Positions 18,148-27,542 of a stretch of 64,000 bases of DNA are shown piece by piece (position 1 is the stretch's first letter; every line of letters starts with the position of its first letter). The notes below the pieces were generated by a model. It had not been told where the DNA came from. It saw only the letters and a list, made by a program, of their open reading frames with translations, and did no database searches. This DNA comes from DATHRK01 sp035465395 (GTDB taxonomy: Bacteria > Gemmatimonadota > Gemmatimonadetes > Longimicrobiales > RSA9), in the NCBI GenBank assembly GCA_035465395.1, contig DATHRK010000084.1:30046-94045 (forward strand). The letters are read 5' to 3'. The translations under genes and the position numbers were made by a program.

Positions 18148-19184
18148 GGCATCGACCTCTCGACCAGTTTCGTTTCCCGCAACGCCCCCACGTCCGACGC
18201 ACCCACGCACAGCATCGCGATGCGCAGCTCCTCCACGGTGCGCGCGATCCGCGCCTCCACCGCGGCCGCCGACTCGGTCGCCGGCTCGAGGAACGGAAAC
18301 GCCATCGCTGCCAGGTCCGCGCCCAGCGCGATCGCCTTGGCTGCGTCCACTCCGCTACGCAGCCCGCCGCTCCCGATCACGGTCGCGCCGTCGATCCGTC
18401 CGAGCTGCCGGATGGAGTCGGGGGTCGGGATACCCCAGTCAGCGAACATTTCTCCCAGCGCCACGTCGCCGGACCTGCGCGCCTCGATCCGCGCCCAACT
18501 GGTGCCCCCCAGTCCGGACGAATCCAGGATGCGGATGCCGCGCTCCACGAGCGCCCTGCCCACGGCCTCGGACAGGCCGCATCCGACCTCCTTGACCGCC
18601 ACGGGCACCTCCAGGCGGGCCGCGATGTCGCCCATCGCGTCGAGCAGGCCGCGAAAGTCGGTCTGGCCCTCCGGCTGCAGCGCCTCCTGGAGGACGTTCA
18701 GGTGGAAGACGAGCGCGTCGGCCTCGATCATCGCCACCGCCGCGCGGCACTCGTCCAGCCCGAACCCGTAGTTCAGCTGCACGGCTCCCAGGTTCGCCAG
18801 CACCGGGATCGTCGGCGCAACGTCCCTGACGCGGAAGCTGTCCGCCTGCGTCGGATCCTCGATCGCCTTGCGCTGCGACCCGACGCCCATCGCGACGCCG
18901 GCGGCCTCGGCCGCTTCGGCGAGGTGGCGGTTGATCCGCGCGGCCGCCTCGGTCCCTCCCGTCATGCACGACACGAGCAGCGGCGCCCGCAGGGACTTGC
19001 CCAGGAACGTGACCCCCGTGTCCACATCGGCACCCGCGATCTCCGGGAGCGCCACGTGCTCGAAGGCCCACGCGTCGAAGTAACGGGCCTCGAGCTGTAC
19101 GGACCGCTCCAGCGCGATCCTGATGTGCTCGGCCTTGCGGTCCCGCGCTAGGAGATCCCGGGGCAGAGGCTCCGCCGTGTTCAC
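18144..19184 (-). CDS. fni: Isopentenyl-diphosphate delta-isomerase, type II
   Basis: A 346-residue FMN-dependent isomerase interconverting IPP and DMAPP. Diagnostic segments are RKAEHI near the N-terminus, SCMTGGTEAAARIN, GVGSQRKA, FHLNVLQEALQPEGQTDF, VKEVGCGLS and GLGGTSWA. It is a TIM-barrel flavoprotein needing NADPH and Mg. It starts at GTG 19184 with GGAGGG 5 nt upstream, 13 bp after the hpnG stop. It leads the mevalonate section and so joins the hopanoid genes upstream to the precursor genes downstream. Confidence 0.95.
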   Translation of the reverse strand: MNTAEPLPRDLLARDRKAEHIRIALERSVQLEARYFDAWAFEHVALPEIAGADVDTGVTFLGKSLRAPLLVSCMTGGTEAAARINRHLAEAAEAAGVAMGVGSQRKAIEDPTQADSFRVRDVAPTIPVLANLGAVQLNYGFGLDECRAAVAMIEADALVFHLNVLQEALQPEGQTDFRGLLDAMGDIAARLEVPVAVKEVGCGLSEAVGRALVERGIRILDSSGLGGTSWARIEARRSGDVALGEMFADWGIPTPDSIRQLGRIDGATVIGSGGLRSGVDAAKAIALGADLAAMAFPFLEPATESAAAVEARIARTVEELRIAMLCVGASDVGALRETKLVERSMP

Positions 19185-19197
19185 GCGCGCCCTCCGT

Positions 19198-20061
19198 TCA
19201 TTCCGGGAAGCCTAGGCGATGGCCCGCGCGGCGTCCAGGGCCGGGCGCGAGCGGCGTGGGCCAGCCGGCCGCGACCACCCGCTCCGCCGCCGCCCCCAAC
19301 CGGGCGGAGCAGCGCGCGACGCGAGAGCGCATGCGCAGCAGCGCGGGGATCGAGGACGGAGCCGCGAGGGCGTGGCCAAGCACCGCCGCACGTCGGATCG
19401 CGCCGTCGGAGCCCCGTGCGCTTTCCAGGTAGGGCGGCAGCACGTCGCGGACGCCGTCGGCGATCGCCCTCAACGCCAGCCAACGCACGCCTGCCGCATC
19501 CAGAGTTCGCGCGATGGAGAAGGTCTCCAGATCCACCGCGAGCGCCGCGGGCCAACGGTCCCGCAGCGCCTGCCTGTCCTGGGGCCCCGCGGCGATCGCG
19601 CGGGCCGTCAGGACCGCTCCGATACGCGCGCCCGGGAGCTCGCGAGCAGCGGCCGCGGCGGCGGCCGGGACCGCCTTCGCGCCGGAAGCTTCGTCGATGA
19701 CCTCCTCAGCGACCACGATGTCACCCGTGGCGAGGTCTGGCTCGAGGGCTCCGGCGACGCCGCACACGATGGCCGCGAGGGGGGCGCCATCCTCGCCGTG
19801 CTCGGACCAGGCGAGAAGGCGCGCGGTGGCGCGTCCCGAGGCGACGGGTCCATCGCCGACGATCGCGAGGACGGCCGGCCGGCCGGCGAGCTCGCCACGC
19901 CACGTCCGGCGCAGCCCCGGTACCCCCGCGCGCGCGCGCTTTCGCAGTCGGGCGCGGATGCCCACCGCTTCCTCGGCCAGGGGCGCCAGGACCAGAAGGA
20001 GCGGGCTGCCCTGCGGCTCGGTGCCCGACGCCGGTTCGGCGCCCCTCGTGGCGGCGCTCAC
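19198..20061 (-). CDS. hpnG: Hopanoid-associated nucleoside phosphorylase/nucleosidase HpnG
   Basis: A 287-residue protein of the purine nucleoside phosphorylase/nucleosidase fold. It should remove adenine from adenosylhopane to give ribosyl- or phosphoribosyl-hopane. Seen are the VCGVAGALEPDLATGDIVVAEEV block, the AVDLETFSIARTL ribose-site motif and RAIADG with the catalytic-type Asp. The position beside hpnH, hpnA and shc supports HpnG over a generic MTA/SAH nucleosidase. GTG 20061 overlaps the hpnA stop (GTGA), and the domain begins soon after (LLLVLAPLAEEA). The first about 17 residues are low complexity. Confidence 0.85.
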   Translation of the reverse strand: MSAATRGAEPASGTEPQGSPLLLVLAPLAEEAVGIRARLRKRARAGVPGLRRTWRGELAGRPAVLAIVGDGPVASGRATARLLAWSEHGEDGAPLAAIVCGVAGALEPDLATGDIVVAEEVIDEASGAKAVPAAAAAAARELPGARIGAVLTARAIAAGPQDRQALRDRWPAALAVDLETFSIARTLDAAGVRWLALRAIADGVRDVLPPYLESARGSDGAIRRAAVLGHALAAPSSIPALLRMRSRVARCSARLGAAAERVVAAGWPTPLAPGPGRRAGHRLGFPE

Positions 20062-21053
20062 GCGTAGCCGTGCGCTCGGAACCACGCCACGGCGCGCTCG
20101 AGCGCGGGCTCGATCGGGCTCTGCGGCAGGCCGAGCTCGCGCACCGCCTTGCCCGCGTCGAAGTACATCGGCTGTCGCGCCATGCGCACCGCGGCGAGAG
20201 ACACGGCGGGCTCGCCGCCCGCCAGCCCCGCCCACGCCTCGGCCGCGTGGGCCGCCACGAGCGGAATCCAGTGCGGCAGGCGCACGCGGGGCGCGCCGCG
20301 CCCCGCGATGCTCGCGAGGGCCTCCAAGAGCTCGCGCAGCGACATGTTCCGGTTGCCCAGGATGTAGCGCTCGCCGGTGCGCCCGTGGAGCGCCGCCAGC
20401 ACGTGCCCTTCGGCGACGTCGCGGACGTCGATGATGTTCAGGCCCGTGTCCACGTAGGCGGGCATCCGGCCGCGCAGGAAGTCGACGATGACCTTGCCGG
20501 TCGGGGTCGGCTTGACGTCCCCCTCGCCGACCGGTGTCGAGGGGTTGACGATGACCACGTCCAGCCCCCGCTCGGCGAACGCGGCCGCCTCGCGCTCCGC
20601 CAGGTACTTGCTGCGCTTGTAGGGTCCCACCAGCGCAGTCGCGTCGACCTCGCCCGATTCGTCGGCGGGGGCCTCCCGTGTCCCCCCGGCGAGCGCGCCG
20701 ACGGAGCTGGTGTGGACGACCCGCGCCACGCCCGCCGCTTCGGCGGCGCGGAGCACGTTGCGGGTGCCCTCGACGTTGGTCCGCAGGATGTCGTCCGGCG
20801 CGGGGGCCCACAACCGGTAGTCGGCGGCGCAGTGGAAGAGCGCGCGGCAGCCGGCGGCGGCCCGCTCCAGGGAGGCCGGGTCCAGGAGGTCCCCGGGCCG
20901 GAGCGTCGCATCGACGCCCTCCAGCCGCCGCAGCGTGCTGCCTTCGCGCACCAGGCAGCGGACCTCGATGCCACGTCGCGCGAGCGCTCGCGCCACGTGG
21001 GCGCCTATGAAGCCCGTCCCTCCCGTGACGAGGGCGGGCCCGAGCCCGCTCAG
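20058..21053 (-). CDS. hpnA: Hopanoid-associated NAD-dependent epimerase/dehydratase HpnA
   Basis: An extended short-chain dehydrogenase of about 331 residues, a putative sugar epimerase or reductase acting on the hopanoid side chain. The NAD motif LVTGGTGFIGAHVA is encoded at about 21032-20994, and YKRSKYLAE supplies the catalytic Tyr and Lys. NPSTPVGEGDVKPTPTG is typical of HpnA. There is no ATG, GTG or TTG in frame before the NAD motif. The next GTG (20996) would delete the motif, so a CTG at 21053 is taken provisionally. A GTG at 21076 overlaps the hpnH stop but is in another frame. A non-canonical start or a sequence error is possible. Confidence 0.82.
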   Translation of the reverse strand: MSGLGPALVTGGTGFIGAHVARALARRGIEVRCLVREGSTLRRLEGVDATLRPGDLLDPASLERAAAGCRALFHCAADYRLWAPAPDDILRTNVEGTRNVLRAAEAAGVARVVHTSSVGALAGGTREAPADESGEVDATALVGPYKRSKYLAEREAAAFAERGLDVVIVNPSTPVGEGDVKPTPTGKVIVDFLRGRMPAYVDTGLNIIDVRDVAEGHVLAALHGRTGERYILGNRNMSLRELLEALASIAGRGAPRVRLPHWIPLVAAHAAEAWAGLAGGEPAVSLAAVRMARQPMYFDAGKAVRELGLPQSPIEPALERAVAWFRAHGYA

Positions 21054-21072
21054 GGGCGGGCGGAGGGGCCGG

Positions 21073-22074
21073 TCACGCGCTCAGGTTCCAGCGCGCCATG
21101 CGCAGCATGTCGGCGGGGCTCTTGTGCAGCTCCATGACCGCCGACGCCTCGAAGCCCGAGTGCATTTTGCAGTTGGTGCACCGCTCGTCCTGGCGCGATT
21201 CCCAGTAGTCCCAGTCGGTGTCGTTCCAGAACTCGTCCCAGGTTTCGATGAAGCCTTCGCCGATCAGGTAGCACGGTCGCTTCCACCCCTTCGGCGTGTA
21301 CGTCACCGTGCTCCACGGCGAGCAGCGGTAGTCCCGCAGTCCGGCGGCGAACTCGAGGAACAACGGGCTGGACACCAGCTTGAAGCGATCGGACATCGCG
21401 AGGATCCGCTTGAACTTTTCCTCGGTATCGCGGCGCGTCAGGAAGATGTCGCGCTCCACCGAGGAGTACTGGTAGCCCGGCGCGATGAGCATGCCGTCGA
21501 TGTCGAGGCGTGTGAGGAACGTGCACATCTCCTCGACCTCGTCGATCTCGGTCTCCTTGAACACCGTGGTATTGGTAATCGTGTGATACCCGCGCGCCTT
21601 GGCCTCGCGGATCATCGCAACCGCCTTGTCGAACGTGCCGTCGCGGTCGGTGACGTAGTCGTGCGTCTCGCGCATCCCGTCCAGGTGGACGTTGATCGTC
21701 AGCCGCTTGTGGGGGGGGATGACGTCGAAGACCTTGCGATCCAGCAGCAGGGCGTTGGTGCACAGATAGATGTGCCTCCTGCGGGCGATGATGCCGTCGA
21801 TGAGCTCGCCGAGCTCCGGATAGACGGTCGGCTCGCCGCCGCAGATGGATACCGCCGGCGCGCCGCACGCATCCACCGCTTCGAGCGCCTTCTCCAGCGG
21901 CACGCGGTCCTTCAGCTTTCCGGTGTGCCGCTCCAGGGCGCAGCCGATGCACGCCAGGTTGCAGGTGTAGAGCGGCTCCAGCATGAGGACGAAGGGGTAG
22001 CGACGCCGACCCTTCAAGGCGTTCGCCACCTGATGCTTCAGGTTGTCGAGAACGATGTGGGTCGGGAACCGCAT
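21073..22074 (-). CDS. hpnH: Adenosyl-hopene transferase HpnH (radical SAM)
   Basis: A 333-residue radical SAM enzyme that adds the 5'-deoxyadenosyl group to diploptene, forming adenosylhopane. The cluster motif is C38-x3-C42-x2-C45 (TCNLACIGC). SICGGEPTVYPE is the SAM-binding glycine region, and ARWNLSA closes the protein. C-terminal cysteines (RCSPW, PCYLIG, CTNCKMH) match the extended HpnH tail. The gene lies 7 bp after shc and about 20 bp before hpnA. Identity is well supported by length, motifs and neighbours. Confidence 0.95.
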   Translation of the reverse strand: MRFPTHIVLDNLKHQVANALKGRRRYPFVLMLEPLYTCNLACIGCALERHTGKLKDRVPLEKALEAVDACGAPAVSICGGEPTVYPELGELIDGIIARRRHIYLCTNALLLDRKVFDVIPPHKRLTINVHLDGMRETHDYVTDRDGTFDKAVAMIREAKARGYHTITNTTVFKETEIDEVEEMCTFLTRLDIDGMLIAPGYQYSSVERDIFLTRRDTEEKFKRILAMSDRFKLVSSPLFLEFAAGLRDYRCSPWSTVTYTPKGWKRPCYLIGEGFIETWDEFWNDTDWDYWESRQDERCTNCKMHSGFEASAVMELHKSPADMLRMARWNLSA

Positions 22075-22081
22075 GATGCGC

Positions 22082-24058
22082 CTATCGTGAAAGGTGGACC
22101 GGCGGCGCCGCTCGGCGGAGCGGCGAGAACCGGCCCCCGTTCAGCTCCAGCCGGCGATACGTCGCGAGCGCGCTGACGGGGAAGTAGTCGTCGTACAGGT
22201 GGTAGCGAAGGTAGAACACGCCCGGGAAGCCCGTGCCCGTCCAGTGGGGATCGTCCCAGGAACCGTCCGGACGCTGGGTCTCCAGGAGGTGCGCCACCCC
22301 GCCCGCCACGGCCGCCGAGCCGTGGTGGCCGGCGGCCATGAGGCCCATCAAGGCCCACGCGGTCTGGGAGGCCGTGCTGGGCCCTCGACCCTTCCGGGAG
22401 GGGTCGGCGTAGGTGCCCAGCGATTCGCCCCACCCGCCGTCCTCGTTCTGGCGCGCCGTGAGCCACGCGGCCGCACGCTGGTAGCGCTCCCGGGACATGT
22501 CCTCGCCGATGGAGGCCAGGCCCCACAGGGCGAGCCAGGTCCCGTAGATGTAGTTGCACCCCCAGCGGCCGTACCAGGTGCCGTCCTCCTGCTGCCGATC
22601 GCGCAGGAAGGCGACCGCACCGCGCACGGCGGGGTCGGAGCGGTCGAACCCCTCGATCGCCAGGGTCTCCAGCACGCGGCCGGTGATGTCCTCGCAGCTG
22701 GGATCGATCATCGCGTTGTGATCGGCGAACGGCACGTGGGTCAGGAGCAGCTTGTCGCAGGCGCGGTCGAACGCCGCCCAGCCGCCGTCGTCGTTCTGCA
22801 TGGAGAGCAGCCAGCGAAGCCCGCGGGCCCGCGCCGCGTCCACGCGCTCGCGCAGCGCGGCATCCGGAATGCGCACGCCGGCGAGCGCGCTCAGCACCGC
22901 CGTCGTGTCGTCGCAGTCGGGATAGAACTCGTTCGCGTATTCGAAGTACCAGCCGCCGATGACGCCGTCCGGGTTGCGGGCCAGCCAATCCCCCGGCCGC
23001 TTCACTTCCCGGTCCAGCAGCCACGCCGCGGCCTCGACCAGACGCGGGTCCGAGGGCGCCAGTCCGGCGGCGCGCAGGGCCGTCGTCGCGAGCGCCGTGT
23101 CCCACACGGGAGATAGCGACGGCTGCACCTGCAGCTCGCTTCCGTGGTCGATCTCCAGCTTCTCCAGCGCCTCGAGCTGGCTGCGCAGTGCTGGGTCGTC
23201 GCCGCCGCGTCCGAGGACGTGAAAGGCCATCGCCGTGTTGGCGATCGCCGGGAAGACGGCGGCGAGGCCGTCGGTCCGCTCGAGACGGTCGAGGATCCAA
23301 TCCTCCGCGGCCTTCAGCGCGCGTCGGCGCAGGGGGCGCACGCCGCCCGCCTCCAGCAGCTTGATGCCGCGGTCCACGGCCACGAAGAAGGCCCGCCATC
23401 GGCGCTCGATCGGGCTGGGCGGCGGCTCCGCGCCGGGCCGTCGCGCAGCGCGTAGCTCGGCGATCCCCAGCTCGGGAGCGATCGCGGCGACCGGCTTGTG
23501 CGACCAGAGGATCGACAGAGGCACGAAGATGCCCCGCGACCAGGAAGACATCTCCTGCACGTTGACGTAGAACCAGTCGGGGAGCAGCACCATCTCCGGC
23601 GGGACGGCAGGGCACTCCGCCCACGGGTACTGGCCGAACATCGCCAGGTAGATCTTCGTGTAGGTGTTGGCGGCGTCGATGCCTCCGAGCGCCAGGATGG
23701 TCTCCCGCGCACGCCGCATGTGGTCGGCGTCGGGCGGATCTCCCGCGAGCTTGAGCACGAAGTACGCCTTGATCGACGCGCTCACCTCGGGTTCTCCGCC
23801 GGGAAAGATCGCCCAGCCCCCGCCCGAGAGTTGGTGGGTCCTCAGCCGGTTGGCGAGCTTCTCGAAGCGCAGGTCGCGACGACCGAGGAAGAGCAGCGTG
23901 AGCGCGTACTCCGCCTCCACGGCGGTGTCTCCCTCGAGGTCTCCGCACCAGTGCCCGTCGGGGTTCCGCAGCGACAGGAGGTGGGCGCGACCGAGCTCCA
24001 GCGCTCCGTCCACGATGTGCTCGTGGCGGGACGGCGTGGCGGGCGCGGCCCGCTTCAT
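22082..24058 (-). CDS. shc: Squalene-hopene cyclase
   Basis: A 658-residue monotopic membrane enzyme cyclising squalene to hopene or hopanol. The catalytic acid motif DCDD is at residues 381-384 (YPDCDDTTAVL). QW-type repeats are frequent: QNDDGGWAAF, QQEDGTWYG, QNEDGGWGE, QRPDGSW. The GTGFPGVFYLRYHLY end block is typical. ATG 24058 begins the conserved N-terminus; an upstream in-frame extension is unconserved-looking. It is the first gene of the hopanoid-mevalonate run, 201 bp from carB, so the operon promoter probably lies in that gap. Confidence 0.96.
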   Translation of the reverse strand: MKRAAPATPSRHEHIVDGALELGRAHLLSLRNPDGHWCGDLEGDTAVEAEYALTLLFLGRRDLRFEKLANRLRTHQLSGGGWAIFPGGEPEVSASIKAYFVLKLAGDPPDADHMRRARETILALGGIDAANTYTKIYLAMFGQYPWAECPAVPPEMVLLPDWFYVNVQEMSSWSRGIFVPLSILWSHKPVAAIAPELGIAELRAARRPGAEPPPSPIERRWRAFFVAVDRGIKLLEAGGVRPLRRRALKAAEDWILDRLERTDGLAAVFPAIANTAMAFHVLGRGGDDPALRSQLEALEKLEIDHGSELQVQPSLSPVWDTALATTALRAAGLAPSDPRLVEAAAWLLDREVKRPGDWLARNPDGVIGGWYFEYANEFYPDCDDTTAVLSALAGVRIPDAALRERVDAARARGLRWLLSMQNDDGGWAAFDRACDKLLLTHVPFADHNAMIDPSCEDITGRVLETLAIEGFDRSDPAVRGAVAFLRDRQQEDGTWYGRWGCNYIYGTWLALWGLASIGEDMSRERYQRAAAWLTARQNEDGGWGESLGTYADPSRKGRGPSTASQTAWALMGLMAAGHHGSAAVAGGVAHLLETQRPDGSWDDPHWTGTGFPGVFYLRYHLYDDYFPVSALATYRRLELNGGRFSPLRRAAPPVHLSR

Positions 24059-24259
24059 CGGAACGGGCGCGGAATCATCGAGTAATCTCGCGTCGCTGGT
24101 GTGCCGCACGGCCGGCCTTCGTCTCGGGTTGGATCGCACGACGCCATCGGCGAGGCGCGCCGAAGAGCATCGCCCGGAGGAATGGTTTTCCGCCGCCAAC
24201 GGTTCCCGCAAGGGTCGAGAGCCGTAAGGTCTGTCGGGACTTTCCCGAGACCGGGCGGG
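24059..24259. other. Gap between carB and the hopanoid operon
   Basis: A 201-bp non-coding stretch that should hold the promoter of the shc-led run. It contains a weak hairpin close to carB, listed separately. I cannot place a convincing -35/-10 pair, and the shc ATG has no strong ribosome binding site. Confidence 0.5.
24228..24252 (-). terminator. Weak hairpin downstream of carB
   Basis: Read on the minus strand just after the carB stop, GGTCT-CGGG pairs with CCCG-(AC)-AGACC around a 5-base loop, nine pairs with a 2-nt bulge. No T-run follows, so termination here is only possible. Confidence 0.35.
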
Positions 24260-27200
24260 TCACCCGGCAGGGATCGCCTCGCTTCGAGGCGAGGGGCGGG
24301 ACGCGCGGTAGTGCTCCTGGAGGCTGCGCACGTCGCGATCGAGGGAGCGCAACGCGATGATGGCATCGCACGCGGCCGACGCCGCCGACATCGTCGTGCA
24401 GTACGGCACGTTGTGCGCGATCGCGGCGCGACGCATGGAGTAGTCGTCGTACTGCGACTTCTTGCCGAGCGGCGTGTTGATGAGCAGGACGACCTCGCGG
24501 CTGATGATGCCGTCCACGATGTTCGGCCGGCCCTCGCCCACCTTGTAGATCGATTCGGCCGGAACACCCCGGGCGCCCAGATAGCGGGCCGTGCCGCCCG
24601 TCGCCAGGATCCGGAAGCCCATTTCGTGGAAGCGTCTCAGGATGGGCAGGACCGTCGGTTTGTCGCGGTCGTTCACGGTCGCGACGATCGCGCCCGACGT
24701 GGGCAGGGGAGAGCCCGCCGACACCTGCGCCTTGGCGAACGCCATCCCGAACGAGCGGTCGAAGCCCATCACCTCCCCCGTGGAACGCATCTCGGGGCCG
24801 AGGATGACGTCGACGTTGAACTTGTTGAACGGCAGCACGGCCTCCTTAACGGCGACCCCGCCCCGCACATCGGGATCGTCTGTCAGGCCGAGGCCGGCGA
24901 GCCTCTCCCCGGCCATCACGCGCGCCGCGAGTCTGGCCAGCGCCACGCCCGTGGCCTTCGACACGAACGGGATGGTGCGGGACGCGCGCGGGTTCACCTC
25001 CAGCACGTAGACCTGGCCGTCGCGCACCGCGTACTGCGCGTTCAGCACCCCGACGACGCCGAGCGCCTCGGAGAACCTGCGGGTCAGGCGCCGCATCTCC
25101 TCGACCTCCGCGTCGCCGAGGAGGTAGGGCGGCAACACGCACGCGGAGTCGCCGGAGTGCACCCCCGCGTCCTCGATGTGCTGCATGACGCCTCCGACGA
25201 CGGTGCGCTCGCCGTCGCTGATGGCGTCCACGTCCGCCTCGAAGGCATCCTCCAGGAAGCTGTCGATGAGCACCGGGTGATCCGGCGACGCCTTCACGGC
25301 GCGCGCGAAATAGGCGAGCAGCGAGTCCCGGTCGTAGACGATCTCCATGGCGCGCCCGCCGAGTACGTACGAAGGACGCACGAGGACCGGGTAGCCGATG
25401 CGGTCGGCGACGGCGGTCGCCTGCTCCACGCTGGTGGCGACTCCGTTGGGCGGCGTCACGGCGTCGATCTCGCGGCACAGCGCGGCGAAGCGGTCGCGGT
25501 CCTCCGCGCGGTCGATCGCGTCCACCGGGGTCCCCAGGATCGGGACGCCGAGCGCGTCGAGAGCGCCGGCGAGGCGGAGGGGCGTCTGGCCGCCGAGCTG
25601 CACGATCACACCCTTCGGCCGCTCGCGGTCCACGATCTCCAGGACGTCTTCCAGCGTGAGCGGCTCGAAGTAGAGCTTGTCGGAGATGTCGAAGTCGGTG
25701 GACACGGTCTCCGGGTTGGAATTGACCATGATGGTCTCGAAGCCGGCCTCGCGTAGCGCGAGGGCGGCCTGGACGCAGCAGTAGTCGAACTCGATCCCCT
25801 GGCCTATGCGATTGGGTCCGCTGCCCAGGATGACGACCTTCTCGCGCTCGGAGGGCGGCGCCTCCGTCTCGTCCTCGTAGGCGGAGTAGAGATACGGCGT
25901 CGCGGCCGGGAACTCGCCGGCGCAGGTGTCGACCATGTGGTAGGTGGGGCGGATGCCGAGCTCCCACCTGCGCTCGCGGACGTCGCGCTCGGTTTCCCCG
26001 CGCAGCCGCCCGAGCTGCGCGTCGCCGAAGCCGAGCCGCTTCATGTGGCGCAGCAGATCGGGGTCGGCGGCGTCGCCGGCCGACGCATACGCCTCCTCGG
26101 CCTCCACGAGGTCGCGAAGCTGCTCGAGGAACCAGGGGTCGATGCGCGTCAGCTCGTACAGCTCGGCCGTGGAGAACCCGGCCACGAGGGCGCGCTTCAG
26201 CTGAAAGGGCCGCTCTGCGGTCGGCCGGCGCAGCGCGGCGCGCAGCGTCTCCGGCTGGTCGTCGGCGAGGCCGTCGTCGGCCAGCGTCGCGCCGGCGTCC
26301 CAGCCGGAGCGGCCGATCTCCAGGCCCCGCAAGCCCTTCTGCCACGCCTGCTTGAAGGTCCGGCCGATAGCCATGGTCTCGCCCACCGCCTTCATCTGCA
26401 CACCCAGCGTGTCGTCCGCGGCCGGGAACTTCTCGAACGCGAAGCGGGGGAACTTCACGACGACGTAGTCGAGCACCGGCTCGAAGCTCGCGGGCGTGGA
26501 CCGGGTGATGTCGTTGGGCAGCTCGTCCAAGCGGTACCCCACGGCGAGCTTGGCGCCGATGCGCGCGATGGGGAAGCCGGTGGCCTTCGACGCGAGCGCG
26601 GAAGAGCGCGACACGCGCGGGTTCATCTCGACGACCAGCAGCTCCCCGTCCTCAGGGCTCACGGCGAACTGAATGTTGCAGCCGCCGGCGTCCACGCCGA
26701 TCTCGCGGATGATCGCGATCGCGGCGTCGCGCATGCGCTGATACTCGACGTCGGAGAGCGTCATGGCCGGCGCGACCGTGACCGAGTCCCCGGTGTGGAC
26801 CCCCATCGCGTCGACGTTCTCGATCGAGCAGACCACGACGACGTTGTCGGCCGCGTCGCGCATCATCTCGAGCTCGAACTCCTTCCAGCCGATCACCGAC
26901 CGGTCGATCAGCACCTCGGTGATCGGGGAGAGATCCAGCCCCCGACGCGCGGCCTCGCGGAACTCTTCGGCGTTGTAGGCGATGCCTCCGCCGGTGCCGC
27001 CGAGGGTGAAGGAGGGGCGGATGATCGCGGGGTAGCCCGTGTCCTCGACGATGCGCTCGGCTTCGTCGATCGTGCGCGCGAAGCCTCCGTGCGGGACGGC
27101 GAGGCCTATGCGCTGCATGGCCTCGGCGAACTCCTCGCGGTCTTCGGCCATGCGGATGGCGCGCGCGTCGGCGCCGATCAGCTCCACGCCGTAGCGCTCG

Positions 27201-27523
27201 AGCACCCCGGCGTCGTACAGCTCGAGGGCGACGTTGAGCGCAGTCTGTCCCCCCATCGTCGGCAGCAGCGCGTCGGGCCGCTCCTTGTCGATGATGCGCT
27301 CGATCCACTCCGCCGTGATCGGCTCGACGTAGGTCGCGTCGGCCAGATCCGGGTCGGTCATGATCGTGGCCGGATTGCTGTTCACCAGCACGACCCGGTA
27401 CCCCTCCTCGCGGAGCGCGCGGACGGCCTGCGTGCCGGAATAGTCGAACTCGCACGCCTGTCCGATCACGATGGGACCGGACCCGATCAGGAGGATGCTC
27501 TGGAGGTCGTCGCGTCGGGGCAC
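24260..27523 (-). CDS. carB: Carbamoyl-phosphate synthase large subunit
   Basis: A 1087-residue cytosolic synthetase making carbamoyl phosphate for pyrimidines and arginine. Two homologous ATP-grasp halves are clear: the first begins SILLIGSGPIVIGQACEFDYSG and the second VVILGSGPNRIGQGIEFDYC. They have matching NSNPATIMTDPDLAD / NSNPETVSTDFDISD and MNPRVSRSSALASKATG / VNPRASRTIPFVSKATG segments. The C-terminal MGS-like regulatory domain (ILATGGTARYL, INTPLG) is complete. The start is GTG 27523, 19 bp after a mini membrane-protein gene. The small subunit carA is not in the window. Confidence 0.97.
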   Translation of the reverse strand: MPRRDDLQSILLIGSGPIVIGQACEFDYSGTQAVRALREEGYRVVLVNSNPATIMTDPDLADATYVEPITAEWIERIIDKERPDALLPTMGGQTALNVALELYDAGVLERYGVELIGADARAIRMAEDREEFAEAMQRIGLAVPHGGFARTIDEAERIVEDTGYPAIIRPSFTLGGTGGGIAYNAEEFREAARRGLDLSPITEVLIDRSVIGWKEFELEMMRDAADNVVVVCSIENVDAMGVHTGDSVTVAPAMTLSDVEYQRMRDAAIAIIREIGVDAGGCNIQFAVSPEDGELLVVEMNPRVSRSSALASKATGFPIARIGAKLAVGYRLDELPNDITRSTPASFEPVLDYVVVKFPRFAFEKFPAADDTLGVQMKAVGETMAIGRTFKQAWQKGLRGLEIGRSGWDAGATLADDGLADDQPETLRAALRRPTAERPFQLKRALVAGFSTAELYELTRIDPWFLEQLRDLVEAEEAYASAGDAADPDLLRHMKRLGFGDAQLGRLRGETERDVRERRWELGIRPTYHMVDTCAGEFPAATPYLYSAYEDETEAPPSEREKVVILGSGPNRIGQGIEFDYCCVQAALALREAGFETIMVNSNPETVSTDFDISDKLYFEPLTLEDVLEIVDRERPKGVIVQLGGQTPLRLAGALDALGVPILGTPVDAIDRAEDRDRFAALCREIDAVTPPNGVATSVEQATAVADRIGYPVLVRPSYVLGGRAMEIVYDRDSLLAYFARAVKASPDHPVLIDSFLEDAFEADVDAISDGERTVVGGVMQHIEDAGVHSGDSACVLPPYLLGDAEVEEMRRLTRRFSEALGVVGVLNAQYAVRDGQVYVLEVNPRASRTIPFVSKATGVALARLAARVMAGERLAGLGLTDDPDVRGGVAVKEAVLPFNKFNVDVILGPEMRSTGEVMGFDRSFGMAFAKAQVSAGSPLPTSGAIVATVNDRDKPTVLPILRRFHEMGFRILATGGTARYLGARGVPAESIYKVGEGRPNIVDGIISREVVLLINTPLGKKSQYDDYSMRRAAIAHNVPYCTTMSAASAACDAIIALRSLDRDVRSLQEHYRASRPSPRSEAIPAG

Positions 27524-27542
27524 GGAGTGGGGAAGCTCGTCG

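Noticed and set aside
19198..20061. Considered a general MTA/SAH nucleosidase
   Set aside because: Position between hpnA and fni in a hopanoid run makes HpnG the better call; the fold is the same.
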